From Trichomonas tenax (Eukaryota; Parabasalia; Trichomonadida; Trichomonadidae), in assembly GCA_023091735.1 (NCBI GenBank), contig JALKBU010000108.1, positions 1 through 64,000 on the forward strand: a stretch of 64,000 bases of DNA, in the 5' to 3' direction. Shown here one piece after another: positions 8,016 to 18,700 of this stretch. Below the pieces are notes generated by a model. It searched no databases and was not told where the DNA came from. It saw only the letters and a program-made list of their open reading frames with translations. The translations under genes and the position numbers were made by a program. The stretch's first letter is position 1. The number at the start of each line of letters is the position of its first letter.

Positions 8016-11000
8016 TTATTCAGAGAAAATGTTGGCGATTGAAGGAACTTCTGTTTGCATGAGCTTGTAAATGGACTGCTGAACCTCAACTTTGACTTCT
8101 CCTGCTGAAACTTCCTTTGATAATGCCTTAGTGTATTGTGGATAGAAGCCATATTTCTTAGCAATATTTGCATAGGCTTCGCTGTCGCAGCCAGCAATTG
8201 TGAGAGCAGCTGTTGCTCTGGCTGAAACTGTGTCGAGATCCTTGGATTTGTTAATGCCATCAATAAGAGCCTTCTCGTTTGCTCTGATAATAGGGGCATT
8301 AGAGAAGGAGAGCTTCAAAATAAGGTCAGCAACCTTTGCAGCAACATCTGGGCATGGATCAGCCATTGCCTTGATAGCAACAGCAACAATTTCATCGTCC
8401 TTTCCACTGTCGAGGAGATGAGTTAAAATATCTAATGCAGTGACTCTCTGGTTCTTACCAATATCGATTTCATCACCCTTGAAATCGCCGACCATTGGTA
8501 CGAACTTGTGGGACTGGCTAAATACTGTGCATGTGGAGATCTGAGGGATTAAATTAGCGAGCTCTGGGATAATTTCCTTGAATCTGAGAGCATTTTGGAC
8601 TGAAAGCATGATTGGTGTTGAAATCTTTGTATCATCATTCAAAATAAACTTGATGATCTTCTGGATGATTTCCAAAACATTCTTGGAATCATTTAATCTT
8701 GAGATAATGTTAAATGTTGCCTGAAGAGTGATTGGAGTATTCTTCTCAACGCAAGCCTTGAGGATATCAGCATTCTTGACTGCAATGTTTGAAATGATTG
8801 TGTTGCAGGCATTTTCGTTATTGAGACCGCCTGGTGACTTGATGAGGTAATCGAAGATTTGAGCAAGTTCCTCCTGCTTGACGCACTTCGGGCAGAAGTT
8901 CTGAGAGAAGGACTCATAAGCAAGTAAGTATGACTGGACGTTTTCTTCTGTAGCAGTCTTATTAAGTCTCTCGAGAGTGCTTGGAGAGTTAGTGGCAATG
9001 TGACCAAGAGCAACACCTGCTTCAAATGATAAAGCATCAGAAGAAGCAGCAAGCTTGAATAACTCATCGATAAAAGCGGTCTTAGATGTGATGTCAGCCT
9101 TCAAACCAGCAGCGCCACCGATTCTGATAGAAATAGCTGAGATATTTGAGATAATTTCATCGAGCATTGCATCCTTAGCAATTGTAAAGCCAATAATTTT
9201 GGCAATATCTGAAGCAATCTTTTCTGTCTTTGAGTTTGCAACCAACTGATTTGCAAGTGCCATAAGACTATCGATGTACTGCTTCTTGAAGTTCTTAGTT
9301 AAGAATGCTGCTGCAGCTTCGTTGAATTCTGGTGTTGTCTCCTTGATGAAAACGTTCTGGATGTTGTTGAATGCCTCATCAACCTGGGCACCAGAAGCGA
9401 ACTCTGTAACAAGCTTCAAGGCGTATTCCTGAGCAACTCTGTCATTAAGTGGAATGACTGCAATGATCTGTGGGAGATATGTCTGGATATCGAAGCCAGC
9501 AACCTTGTTGTCAGCCATCAACTTGGAAAGATGCATTGCTCTGTATTTGATGACGCTATCAAATGCAGCAAGAGCCTGTGTAATGAAGCCAGAAATCTCT
9601 TTGACGTGAGCAGCGATAATTGAAATATCCTTTGCAGCAACATATGTGAATGCAAGAGAAAGTGGGCGCATGATCTGCTGCATCTTAATTGCTTCAATGA
9701 GTGAAGCAACAGCTCTCTCGGCATGGCCCTTGTAAAGTGTGATGTACACTGCAAAGAACAAAACTGCCTTGGAAGCGAAATCACCTCTTCCCATATTGTC
9801 CTCATCGATAACAAACTCAAGGATTGAATCCATATCTTCGCAATACTTTGGCTGGAGTGAAATGAGCTCCTCCAAGAACTGGATGATATTGACGTTAACT
9901 TGATGTGGATATTCGTTGGCCAAAAGTTCGGCGATGGCACCAATGATTTCGGCGTCATTCCTGAACTTAACAATAGCTGTTAATGCTTCGAAAGCAACAT
10001 TAGCATTGGAGTTGTCAATAATGTCGGCAAGCTTCCTGACAAATTTGAGAGATAACTTCTCCGGTAATGTGTGGATGTACGGGAAGATCTCTTTAACACC
10101 ATTAAGGTAGTGAGCGATTGTAAGGGTGCCGTTCTTGGTTCTAATCATGTTGATCAATGGTTCAATAAACTGAACGATAAACTCATCATAGTCTTCTCCG
10201 ATATTCTCTGGTGTGAAGTTCAAAGCGACGATCTTAGCAACCTTGATAGCCTCATCCTGGACCTGAATGCTTGTATCTAAGAGGCAGCTTGTAACGCATT
10301 CTGGCTGACCAAAGAGATAATTGAGCCACTCATCAAGATCCAAAATAGAAAGGGATCCAAGGAGCATTAAACCGGCCTTGCGAACAATAGCGTACTCATC
10401 TGTAACGTTTTCGATGACAGCATCAAATTCAATGCTTTTGCCAGCACCATCAAACAATTCATCATCTTCAGCATCCTCTTCCTCAATTTCATCATCAATA
10501 ATTGTGATTGAAGAGCCGCATGCAGCTAATTGGAATGCTCTTGTGAATAGTTCTTCCTCAAGATTCTTCAAAGCCTCTTCCTTCGGGAATGCGACAATAA
10601 GTGTGGACAATGTTGAAGCAACTGAAGCAACATTGTTGATGATTGTTTCAGCTGGTTTGTCTTCCTTGAAAACTGTTTCGGCATCAGATGCATTTGTGTT
10701 TCCATTGAGGTAATCCATAATGATTTTGATGGCATCTGGGATGTGCTCACTGAAAATAGATGGGTTAGCAGGAATAGCGTGAGCCATAATATAGAATGGA
10801 GCATCTGTCTTAGCATTGAGCTGAACGAAAGAATTTTCTTCAAAAAGACGATCAATATCACGCCTGCCTAAGAATGGAGTAAGGCTTCTGATGACTTCGA
10901 GCATCAATGACCTCAATGTGTTGTTCTTCATCTCACCTGGGAATTTAAGAAGAAGATTTGAAAAGAATTCCGAAATATGGGTTGGATTGAGATACTTACC

Positions 11001-11549
11001 AATATATCTGAAGCTGTCGTTAATGCAATCCAAGTCAAGAAGCAAATTCGTTGAACCCTGGATTTTGAGCAGTTCTGGCTTAGCAAAGGAGTTCTGGACG
11101 ACATAGTTGACTCTTTCATCAGAATATGTGCTTGCGTGTGAAAGAATCAACTGGTGAATTTCCCTGTAGAATGGTTTAAGATTTCCAAGATTACGGTCCT
11201 CGGCTAATCTCTTTTGAACTATTCTAGAAAGAATGATGTTGATATCATCTGGCCTTTTAAGGTCAATGTAGCGAACCAAACAATCATGAAGATTCTTAAT
11301 TTTCGGAATAAGTGTTGTAGACTTTTGTTTGAAGAATAAATCAAACTTGTTGAGAATCTGTTCGACGTGGGTCTTATACGTGAATGTGGCAATCTTTGCT
11401 TTGTTGATACCTTCAATTAAATCGTCGATTGCGAAGCCAACGAGGTCTTCGTCTTGGTCGTTTATGCGCTTTACAAGGTTCTTCTGGATGATCAATCCTT
11501 TTTCGTCAATGACTGGAAGATTTTGTGTATCTTGATCTTTGTTAGTCAT
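8016..11549 (-). CDS. HEAT-repeat-type alpha-solenoid protein, 1177 aa
   Basis: A single intact frame with an ATG at 11547-11549. The whole length is helical, with repeated pairs of amphipathic helices rich in Leu, Ile and Ala, typical of HEAT/ARM solenoids. An acidic loop at residues about 353-370 (IDDEIEEEDAEDDELFDG) interrupts the repeats and is followed by AIVRKAGLMLLGSL. The length and the acidic insert one third of the way along resemble CAND1/TIP120 (about 1230 aa), the cullin-exchange factor, but I see no decisive signature. Importin-like or other scaffold roles are equally possible. There is no membrane segment. Just upstream, TCATTT lies within 10 nt of the ATG, as an Inr would, and two copies of the 13-bp motif follow further out. 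Confidence 0.75.
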   Translation of the reverse strand: MTNKDQDTQNLPVIDEKGLIIQKNLVKRINDQDEDLVGFAIDDLIEGINKAKIATFTYKTHVEQILNKFDLFFKQKSTTLIPKIKNLHDCLVRYIDLKRPDDINIILSRIVQKRLAEDRNLGNLKPFYREIHQLILSHASTYSDERVNYVVQNSFAKPELLKIQGSTNLLLDLDCINDSFRYIGKYLNPTHISEFFSNLLLKFPGEMKNNTLRSLMLEVIRSLTPFLGRRDIDRLFEENSFVQLNAKTDAPFYIMAHAIPANPSIFSEHIPDAIKIIMDYLNGNTNASDAETVFKEDKPAETIINNVASVASTLSTLIVAFPKEEALKNLEEELFTRAFQLAACGSSITIIDDEIEEEDAEDDELFDGAGKSIEFDAVIENVTDEYAIVRKAGLMLLGSLSILDLDEWLNYLFGQPECVTSCLLDTSIQVQDEAIKVAKIVALNFTPENIGEDYDEFIVQFIEPLINMIRTKNGTLTIAHYLNGVKEIFPYIHTLPEKLSLKFVRKLADIIDNSNANVAFEALTAIVKFRNDAEIIGAIAELLANEYPHQVNVNIIQFLEELISLQPKYCEDMDSILEFVIDEDNMGRGDFASKAVLFFAVYITLYKGHAERAVASLIEAIKMQQIMRPLSLAFTYVAAKDISIIAAHVKEISGFITQALAAFDSVIKYRAMHLSKLMADNKVAGFDIQTYLPQIIAVIPLNDRVAQEYALKLVTEFASGAQVDEAFNNIQNVFIKETTPEFNEAAAAFLTKNFKKQYIDSLMALANQLVANSKTEKIASDIAKIIGFTIAKDAMLDEIISNISAISIRIGGAAGLKADITSKTAFIDELFKLAASSDALSFEAGVALGHIATNSPSTLERLNKTATEENVQSYLLAYESFSQNFCPKCVKQEELAQIFDYLIKSPGGLNNENACNTIISNIAVKNADILKACVEKNTPITLQATFNIISRLNDSKNVLEIIQKIIKFILNDDTKISTPIMLSVQNALRFKEIIPELANLIPQISTCTVFSQSHKFVPMVGDFKGDEIDIGKNQRVTALDILTHLLDSGKDDEIVAVAIKAMADPCPDVAAKVADLILKLSFSNAPIIRANEKALIDGINKSKDLDTVSARATAALTIAGCDSEAYANIAKKYGFYPQYTKALSKEVSAGEVKVEVQQSIYKLMQTEVPSIANIFSE

Positions 11550-11675
11550 TCAAAAAAATGATAAAACTAAATTTTGTTTAAAATGTGATATTTGGGATCA
11601 GCATAATGTGAAAATGCTAAATATTCGGTCAAAGATGCCTCATTGTGTCATATTTATTTTTTCCAGACAAAAATT

Positions 11676-11727
11676 TTTGACGTGTAAACATGCTGTTGTG
11701 GGGAATTTTTAGTTTTTGACATGTAAA
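11676..11727. promoter_or_regulatory. Two copies of the 13-bp motif upstream of the HEAT gene
   Basis: TTTGACGTGTAAA at 11676-11688 and TTTGACATGTAAA at 11715-11727. Both are full 13-bp matches to TTTGWCAYGTAAA (with a G in the CRE-like position in the first), 127 and 166 bp upstream of the minus-strand ATG at 11549. The 394-bp spacer otherwise holds only AT-rich DNA. Confidence 0.55.
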
Positions 11728-11943
11728 TAATTGTTGTAGGAAAAATTATTGTCATAAAAGTGGCATTAGATCCAAAAAATTGATGGTAAATTCTCAATCA
11801 GATATATTCTAATTTATGACGCATCACATCCCAGAGAACTATTCTTGAAATTATCTATTCACATTTCAATGAATGATAGAATTATCTTTGCTGTCATAGA
11901 TTTAAAAATAACGTTTGGAATTTCATAAACTAAGAAATAAACT

Positions 11944-13773
11944 TTAAATCTGATCGTATGAGTTCTTCTTGTTGCAGAAGTAGTGAGCAATGTAGATTGC
12001 AATGACAATGATGAACATTATAGATGTGACGGAGGCAATGATCGGGATGGCATAGCCTGGGAGAGGTTCTTTATAGCGCCAACCATCTTCGCATTCTGCT
12101 TCGAATGGACCAGACTTGGAGCCGTAGAAGCATGTTGTAGAGGTTGGGCACCAGCCGCAGCGTTCGACGGCTGTGCAATCCTTCTCATTCTTGTACTGGG
12201 AGCAGCGATCGTAGTCATCAGCGGAGTGGTTGATCCAGTCAAAGTTCCAGACCTTTGGAAGGCCATCATACTTCAAGTTCTCGAACGGTGGCTCGCCGAA
12301 TGACCATGGCTTGTTGTAGACGTGCTCTGGGCTGCCAATAGCGAATAATGATAAGTTCTTAAGCATTCTATCGGCTGTTGTAACCTTTGTATCAAGACCG
12401 CCAAATGCGTTCTTCTTGCCGTACTCGCAGGAGTCATCTCTCAAGTCATATCTTGAAAGTGGCTGCTGGGCTGGATCCTTGTGGCCGAATTCGTCGTCCT
12501 TATACTTGTTCCATCTCATCAAGTTCTTGAAGTCCTCGATGTTCTGGATCTTTGGAGCTTCTCTGTTGAAGATGAGGAATCTGGATGAGTTGTAATATGA
12601 GTAGTAGTCGCCCTTAGAGCCAGCGTCCTTGATCTTCTGTGGATAGCCAGACGTGTTGAAGATATCCTCGAACCATGGGACGTTGATTGATGGGAACCAG
12701 CGGCGGACAGCTAACATGGATGTGGCATCAGCAGAGCGGTACATTCCTGGTAACTGCTCGATGACCCAGATGAGGTCCTTTTCTGGCTTCTTTCCAGACT
12801 GGAACTTCTTGGCATCGACGACAACATACTGGTTGTTGTATGTACCAGAGTTCTCACGGATGAACTCCTCTGTCCACTGCTGGGCAGCTGTTGATGTCCA
12901 TGTAGCGTGAAGAACGCGGATCCATGTGAGAAGGGACTTCTCTGTGATTATGTCATAGAGGCTTGTGTTGAAGTTGTTGTTTGTTGTCTCAAGGATCATG
13001 AGACCGCCATCGTTGAGCCAGAAGTCATCAGATGAAGCTAATGCGCCCATTCTTGTTGAGATAACGACACGCTTGTTTGGATGCTCCTTTGTGCTGATGT
13101 GGTACTCCTTGAGGACCTGGTGCATCTTGAGGAAAGATGACCATGCAGCTTGGCCAAAGAATAATTGCTTGTAATCTGGTGTGAGAGCGACGAGGCCTGT
13201 GCACTCCATGTGGTGGAGCTCGTTGTAGTACTGGCCCTTTGACCAGTATGTCTCTAAGTCATAAACATCACCGACGGCCTGAATAAAGAGTAAATCCATT
13301 TCGCGAAGTTTCTCTGCGTCTGGTGCAGCAATCTTGTAGCCCTCAACGAGGCCATCGAACTGATTGAGAATTAATGCGATTGAAGCCCAATACTTGTCAT
13401 TTTTGTTTTGTGCTTGTTTTCTTGTGTATTCGAGGTTAGATGTCATCCAGTTCTCCCACTTCTCATCGAAATTAGAAGCACGGTTGATTCCCATCTGGTC
13501 CTTGTAAAGCTGGAAGCGCTGCCAGATTCGATGTTGGCCAAGATAGCCATCTAAGGCACCAGCACACTTGTACTGCTCCTCGCTTGTAGCGTTCTCTTTC
13601 GTGTGAACGTGGAATTTGTACCAGCCTTCCTCAGAGATTAAATCTTCCCAGGAGGCCCAACCGATAGCCGAATCCTCTTTTCCGTTGAGAATTCGGATCT
13701 CGCCGTTCTTGATGTAGCAAGATGCATAAACTTTATCTGCTGAAATCGCGCGGTTTACTAAAGCTAAAAACAT
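11944..13773 (-). CDS. Phospholipase B-like lysosomal hydrolase with PSI domain and C-terminal membrane anchor
   Basis: 609 residues, ATG at 13771-13773. The body matches the phospholipase B-like (PLBD/lamina-ancestor, Ntn-hydrolase) family: HHMECTGLVAL with Cys191 at the expected autocatalytic nucleophile position, GQAAWSSF, WVIEQLPG, and the C-terminal landmarks LSRYDLRDD, AFGGLDTKVT and WSFGEPPFE. A short hydrophobic N-terminus (MFLALVNRAISA) may be a signal peptide. After the hydrolase comes a Cys-rich PSI-like module (CSQYKNEKDCTAVERCGWCP), then a membrane span at about 573-598 and a short tail ending in YDQI, a Yxx-hydrophobic sorting signal. Family members are normally soluble lysosomal proteins, so the PSI domain plus anchor is unusual. 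Members deacylate phospholipids in endolysosomes. A TCACTTTT Inr-like sequence lies about 20 nt upstream. Confidence 0.9.
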   Translation of the reverse strand: MFLALVNRAISADKVYASCYIKNGEIRILNGKEDSAIGWASWEDLISEEGWYKFHVHTKENATSEEQYKCAGALDGYLGQHRIWQRFQLYKDQMGINRASNFDEKWENWMTSNLEYTRKQAQNKNDKYWASIALILNQFDGLVEGYKIAAPDAEKLREMDLLFIQAVGDVYDLETYWSKGQYYNELHHMECTGLVALTPDYKQLFFGQAAWSSFLKMHQVLKEYHISTKEHPNKRVVISTRMGALASSDDFWLNDGGLMILETTNNNFNTSLYDIITEKSLLTWIRVLHATWTSTAAQQWTEEFIRENSGTYNNQYVVVDAKKFQSGKKPEKDLIWVIEQLPGMYRSADATSMLAVRRWFPSINVPWFEDIFNTSGYPQKIKDAGSKGDYYSYYNSSRFLIFNREAPKIQNIEDFKNLMRWNKYKDDEFGHKDPAQQPLSRYDLRDDSCEYGKKNAFGGLDTKVTTADRMLKNLSLFAIGSPEHVYNKPWSFGEPPFENLKYDGLPKVWNFDWINHSADDYDRCSQYKNEKDCTAVERCGWCPTSTTCFYGSKSGPFEAECEDGWRYKEPLPGYAIPIIASVTSIMFIIVIAIYIAHYFCNKKNSYDQI

Positions 13774-13840
13774 TCTTGTTGATTGGGCAAAAGTGACATC
13801 GGTTACATATCGTCGATTTTAAACTGAAGTCACGTTTTTA

Positions 13841-13886
13841 GTTACGTGTCAAATATAATTGAAAATTGGAGATTTTACATGTCAAA
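13841..13886. promoter_or_regulatory. Two copies of the 13-bp motif upstream of the phospholipase B-like gene
   Basis: GTTACGTGTCAAA at 13841-13853 and TTTACATGTCAAA at 13874-13886, 67 and 100 bp from the minus-strand ATG at 13773. The second copy is a perfect consensus match. Confidence 0.55.
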
Positions 13887-14029
13887 TGTGTGTTTTCGCA
13901 GTTTTCTTTGCGTAAAAGTTAAATCGAAAGATGATTTTAATGAAATAATTTCTTTATGTCCTACTTAATTTGAATTTAGAAGAAAATCCTCCAAAAAAAC
14001 AAAATTTGAAGTTGTCATAATTATTTTAA

Positions 14030-15239
14030 GGGTGCACCGAAAACGATATGACACCCTCTCAAAAAATAACCTTATCGGTTTTTGATGATTCTTGTAGTTT
14101 TATTCAAGAAAAAACATCAAAATTTTGGACAAAATTAAACATGACTCAAATCAACAGGTTTCATCAGCGCGATGAGGATCTGCGTATTTCTCCGTCAGAA
14201 AGCAAATTCTCAAGATTAATCGATCATATAAGTTCATTTTCTCTTCGAAACATCCTTATTTAAAACATGTTTGTATTACAAATTACTACAGTTTATATAA
14301 TTCGTTACAATAGCATGTCATCGTTTATCAATAGCCGAGATGCAATTTTGAATTCAACATTTAACAGCATTTTCGCATAAAAAGCAACAACAGCATTGAA
14401 TATCAGATCCTACGCAATCATAATTAACCGATTGTAATGCATATTTCTGGATAAAGAAAAAACAAAATATAATATTTTTTCACTCAATATCCTAATTCAT
14501 CATCACCATAAATTATCTATATTATGATAGATCAATGATTTCTGGTATGCATGATTTCAAAAATCAGAAAATATTGTTTTAAAAAATGTAATACGGTAAA
14601 CTAGAGATTAGTGCGTTTACACAATATTTAACTCTCACTAGTTCTATGTTGTTTTGTATCTGTTTACTCGAAGACAAGATGAAATACTGATGAAAAAAAA
14701 TCAAGTTTTGGTATTTATATGAAATTTGAGAATATAATGCTATTATTCTGTTGAAATAAGACTTAATTAATTAATTTTTTTCTATTTTAGATATATTTAA
14801 ATTCTTCATATTTTGTATTATTCTAACATCATGTATTTTGTACATGAATATATCAAATTAAGATCACTGGTATTGTGATTATCTTATTCACGCTAGTTCT
14901 TGATAAGAATTGAATTTCGATTTTTTGAAAACTAACTAAAAAGTGCTAACACTAAGTTCATTAGCATCCAAAGAAGAAATAAAAAACAAACAATTTAATA
15001 AAAGGCAAATAGAAATTTTTCGAAACTGAAAATTTTTTGAAAAATATTCCAAAAATGCAAAATCTGCGAATTCTCAACATTTTAAGCAAAAGAACAACAC
15101 AGCCATATTGCTTATAATATAGCTAGATATTTTCCTATACTCAAAGTTTGATATCCTCTTTATTTCGAGCTAGAAATCAATAGCGGGAAATTAACCTTAA
15201 AGGAAATTGAGAGGGTGTCATATCATTTTCAGTGCACCC
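14030..15239. mobile_element. 1.21-kb element bounded by 33-bp terminal inverted repeats
   Basis: GGGTGCACCGAAAACGATATG... at 14030-14062 is repeated in inverted orientation at 15207-15239 with 31 of 33 bases identical. Each repeat itself contains GGGTG near one end and CACCC near the other. A TA dinucleotide follows the right end; the left flank reads TAA, so a TA duplication may have been altered by one base. The 1.2-kb size and the TA-rich flanks suit a Tc1/mariner-class element, but the interior has no transposase: only a 71-codon frame at 14048-14263 with no recognisable domain, and AT-rich DNA after it. It is therefore a non-autonomous or decayed copy. Confidence 0.75.
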
Positions 15240-15311
15240 TAAAATTAATATTTATGTATATAAATAGATATGTTGTCTTAATATCTAAGGAAAATAAAAT
15301 TGATTTTTAAA

Positions 15312-15350
15312 GATTACGTGTCAGATAATTTTTACATGTCAAAATCATTT
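15312..15350 (+). promoter_or_regulatory. 13-bp motif followed by Inr-like sequence
   Basis: TTTACATGTCAAA at 15331-15343 is followed by TCATTT at 15345-15350, which matches the trichomonad Inr consensus TCAYTW, and the ATG comes 17 nt later. A weaker copy, GATTACGTGTCAG, lies at 15312-15324. This is the tightest motif-Inr-ATG arrangement in the window. Confidence 0.55.
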
Positions 15351-15367
15351 ATTTTGTTGTTTTTTCA

Positions 15368-15550
15368 ATGAGTTCGATGCCTGATACTCCTGGTGTTATC
15401 AAGGTTGTATCAAAAAGGCCGATTCCTGATATACAGCCAAATGATGTTGAGCCTTTTCCATCTGAACCGCGAAATTTAAAGCAAAATTCGAAAGTCAACG
15501 AGAAAATTCAACGAAAAGAACTTAACTTGAACTATCTCAATGATTTATGA
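15368..15550 (+). CDS. Small hypothetical protein, 60 aa
   Basis: ATG start 24 nt after a perfect copy of the 13-bp motif and 17 nt after an Inr-like TCATTT, which is the main reason to believe this short frame. The peptide is polar and proline-rich at the N-terminus (PDTPGVIKVV, RPIPDIQPNDVEPFPSEP) and then basic and Asn-rich (KVNEKIQRKELNLNYLNDL). It has no hydrophobic segment and no domain that I recognise. It may be an intrinsically disordered regulator or binding peptide. It lies between the inverted-repeat element and the convergent BEACH gene. Confidence 0.5.
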   Translation: MSSMPDTPGVIKVVSKRPIPDIQPNDVEPFPSEPRNLKQNSKVNEKIQRKELNLNYLNDL

Positions 15551-15738
15551 AATTCTATTTTAAGAAAAACAATTTATTCTAATTATTTCCAAATATTCAT
15601 TTTTCAATTCTTTTAATTTCGATATTAATATAACGAAATCTCTATCAAAACATTATATCCAATGGATATATTTTTAAATAGTAAACATATCAATAAATTT
15701 ATTAACAAACAAATTAAGTTATATATAATAATATAATG

Positions 15739-18700
15739 TTAGAGTTTGCAGATCGTTAGTGTGCCCTGTTTCGTGGCAACATACAATGATTCTGAGCTCG
15801 ATTCATATTTCATCACTGTTACGAAAGAGTCGCATCTGAGAATAACATCAATAAGTCTCATGTTGTATGCTCTATAGAGACAAATTGCGTTATCATGAGC
15901 TGCAATTGCAATAGCAGTTGAACCATCTTTAAGAACACAAACTTGAACTGCCACAGCAGCGATATTGTGTTCATAGAACTTTGTGCCATTGATAGTGAAC
16001 AATGAGAGATGTTCTCCGCAAATACTGTCTGACATATGGCCAGAAATGACAGCAATAATTCCATTATCACCAATCGATATCTGTTGTGGCAATAAACCTT
16101 CAGGGAGCTTCATATTGACCGTTCTCACGAACTTAAGTGGACAAGCGATGCTGATTGAAAGTCTTCCATCACTTCCGCATGTTGCAACAATGTTCTGTGT
16201 TTCATTTGCGTCAACACACATAACAGTTTCGCTGTGCGACATAACGCTCTTCTTGTTCATCCAATCAATCAACAAACCGTCTTTTCCGCCAGTAAACAAA
16301 GTCTCGTTGCAATTGCAGATACATGTGATGCTGTCAATGTGTTCTGTGTTATACATTGTTGTCATCCTCTTTTCGTAAACCAAAGCAACAGACTTCGCAT
16401 CTGATAGCAAAACCGCAAAAACTGGTGACTTTGAAGGATATGCAGCAATTACACTTGAAGAGAGTTTGAGAACGGACTGTGTTTGCTGTCCGATAGAGAA
16501 GATTTCGCCTGAAGGAGTGAGAGCGTAGATGAAAGGTCCAATTGTGCTCACGGATAATATCTCAACATTTGATTTATAAACAATCAATGTTGTCTTTCCT
16601 TTCTTTCGAATTTCGCGTTGTGGATGCTTTTCATCGAAAAGTTTGTTTGGAATAACACCAACATTCATCAGCATTGATTCTATTTCAGGAAGCATTTCTG
16701 GATCTTGGAACTTCTCCCAAACATCTTCGTAAAGTCTTGGATCGAAAACATTGTCATGAGCAACACTCTGTGGACCATTCTGTGCATATCCCCAAATCAA
16801 ATCAATCCATTGGCCGATTGTTTGGCTCACTGTGTCGCTGTCGAGCGCTTCTCTGTTCATTAGGACGAAGCTTGCGGCGTTTTGGCAATAAGGAGGTAAA
16901 GAAACATCATCAACGATTTCACCAGACATCATCTTTCCGAACTTAAAGTGATCAATGTTCATCAAAAATTCAGGCAAGAAATAGAATTCAGGAATCAATT
17001 CTTTGAAGTTGTTCATGAATCCTGATGCGCTATTCCAAGCATTTGCCATATTAGCGAATAATCTTCCTGGAACATCGAAATGTCCGTCCTGTATTTCGAT
17101 GTGCATTGTCGTATACGGCTCCATTCTCAGCATCCAGAAATACAAATGGAATGGGCATGAATATGTGCTTCTGTAGAGAATTGGTGTCTCTCCGTCACTG
17201 TTGTCTATATAAACTTTGAGCTTTCTAAGACGCTCTGGATTCAAAGCTCCAATTGGCTTCGAAAGATCTCTGTAGACGTCGCTGTTTGTAAGATCGATGT
17301 TTTTGCTAGTGTAATCTTTCAACACCCATGGGAAAACAGGATAATTCTGTGAGTTGTTGAAGCTGCGGCAGCTGAGTTGATTCAGCCACATCAGATACGT
17401 GAATGTCGAAATCTGTCGAGTCACCCATTTATGAGTGAGTCCAAGAGAAACAACTTCGCTCGGACCTGGTTTCGTCTGAATGAATATCGAGTTCGGGAAG
17501 TTGTTGGAAATGATGTGTTTCATGATTGGTGATCTGTCCTGGAATGTCGGAAAATTGTAGAAGAAAGATGATTTGTTGGTGAATATTTCAATGGCTGTTG
17601 GTCTGTGCATCACTGACATCCAGAAGATATATTTCACTTCAGAGAAATAAATGTTTGTGGATCTTCGATCTTCTGCGATGAATGTGAAATGATCATTGTA
17701 AACATAAAATGCACCGCTAACTTTTGTTCCAATCTTTATGTTATCGCATGGAGCGTTGAACTTTGTGTTCTTGATTTGAGGAATTTCTGGAATCTTCTTT
17801 CTTGATTCATATTTGAAGACGAAATGAGACGGAAGTTCGTCATCAACTTCTTCTTGAACTTCTCCTTCAATTGCAGCTCTTGCAGCCTCTGAGTGACTTG
17901 AAAATTCTGGGTTTCTCGTAAGAAGAATCGGACAGAAGTCGTTGCCAATGAGTTTTCCGCGTTTGTAGTGTGATTTGACAGCAGTTGAAAGAGAAGGATT
18001 ATTTGTGAATGTCATTGATTGCCACAGTCTTCTCCAGTTGTGTTCCGCTTGTATCCTATTGAATGTTATCGCTGTGGCTTCTATCGTCTTGTTTAACTCT
18101 GTGATGACATCGATGCTCATTGGGACAAGGAAGTACGTGTGTCTCTTCATCATCTGGCCGATAAGTGTTGATAACTCGATTTGGCATCTCTTCAGCCAGT
18201 TTGGTTTTCTTGATGAGAAGTCAATAAGAAATTTCATTGTTTCTTCTTTCGGTCTGTTTGATGTCAATTCGCTTCTGTAATTATCAACAATCTTTGTGGG
18301 GAAAGAAATATCTTTGTTAGCGAAACTTTGCAAGAAAAGAAGTAAAATGTATAACTTCGGATCATCTTTCAATGTCGCATTAAAAACTTCCGTTAATATT
18401 GGCGCGAGATGACTGATGTCATCGCGAGAAATATCCATGTGGAAAAATGCATACATGAGATAATAGAAAGATTCGAATGGAGGAATGTTTTTCTCTGTTA
18501 AAACTGCATAAATTCCATACAACAATTTTCTTGCGAACGTCTTATAAAGCCAACGATTTCCATCCTTGAAATAAAGACCAAACGAGTAATCATATGATGT
18601 CGTTGTTCTCTCTGAGACTCTCAACAAAATCTCGAACAAATTTTCTGGTTTCAAGAATTTCTCTTGATTATCAAATCTCTCTGTTGCAAAAATCGAATTG

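Noticed and set aside
10321..10713. A Ser-rich plus-strand frame in the HEAT gene
   Set aside because: Antisense shadow of a coding region rich in Glu/Asp and Ala codons.
8016..11549. Naming the 1177-aa solenoid as CAND1
   Set aside because: Length and the acidic loop agree, but nothing specific to CAND1 is visible; HEAT proteins share these traits.
14048..14263. A transposase gene within the 1.21-kb element
   Set aside because: The 71-codon frame has no DDE/D or helix-turn-helix signature.
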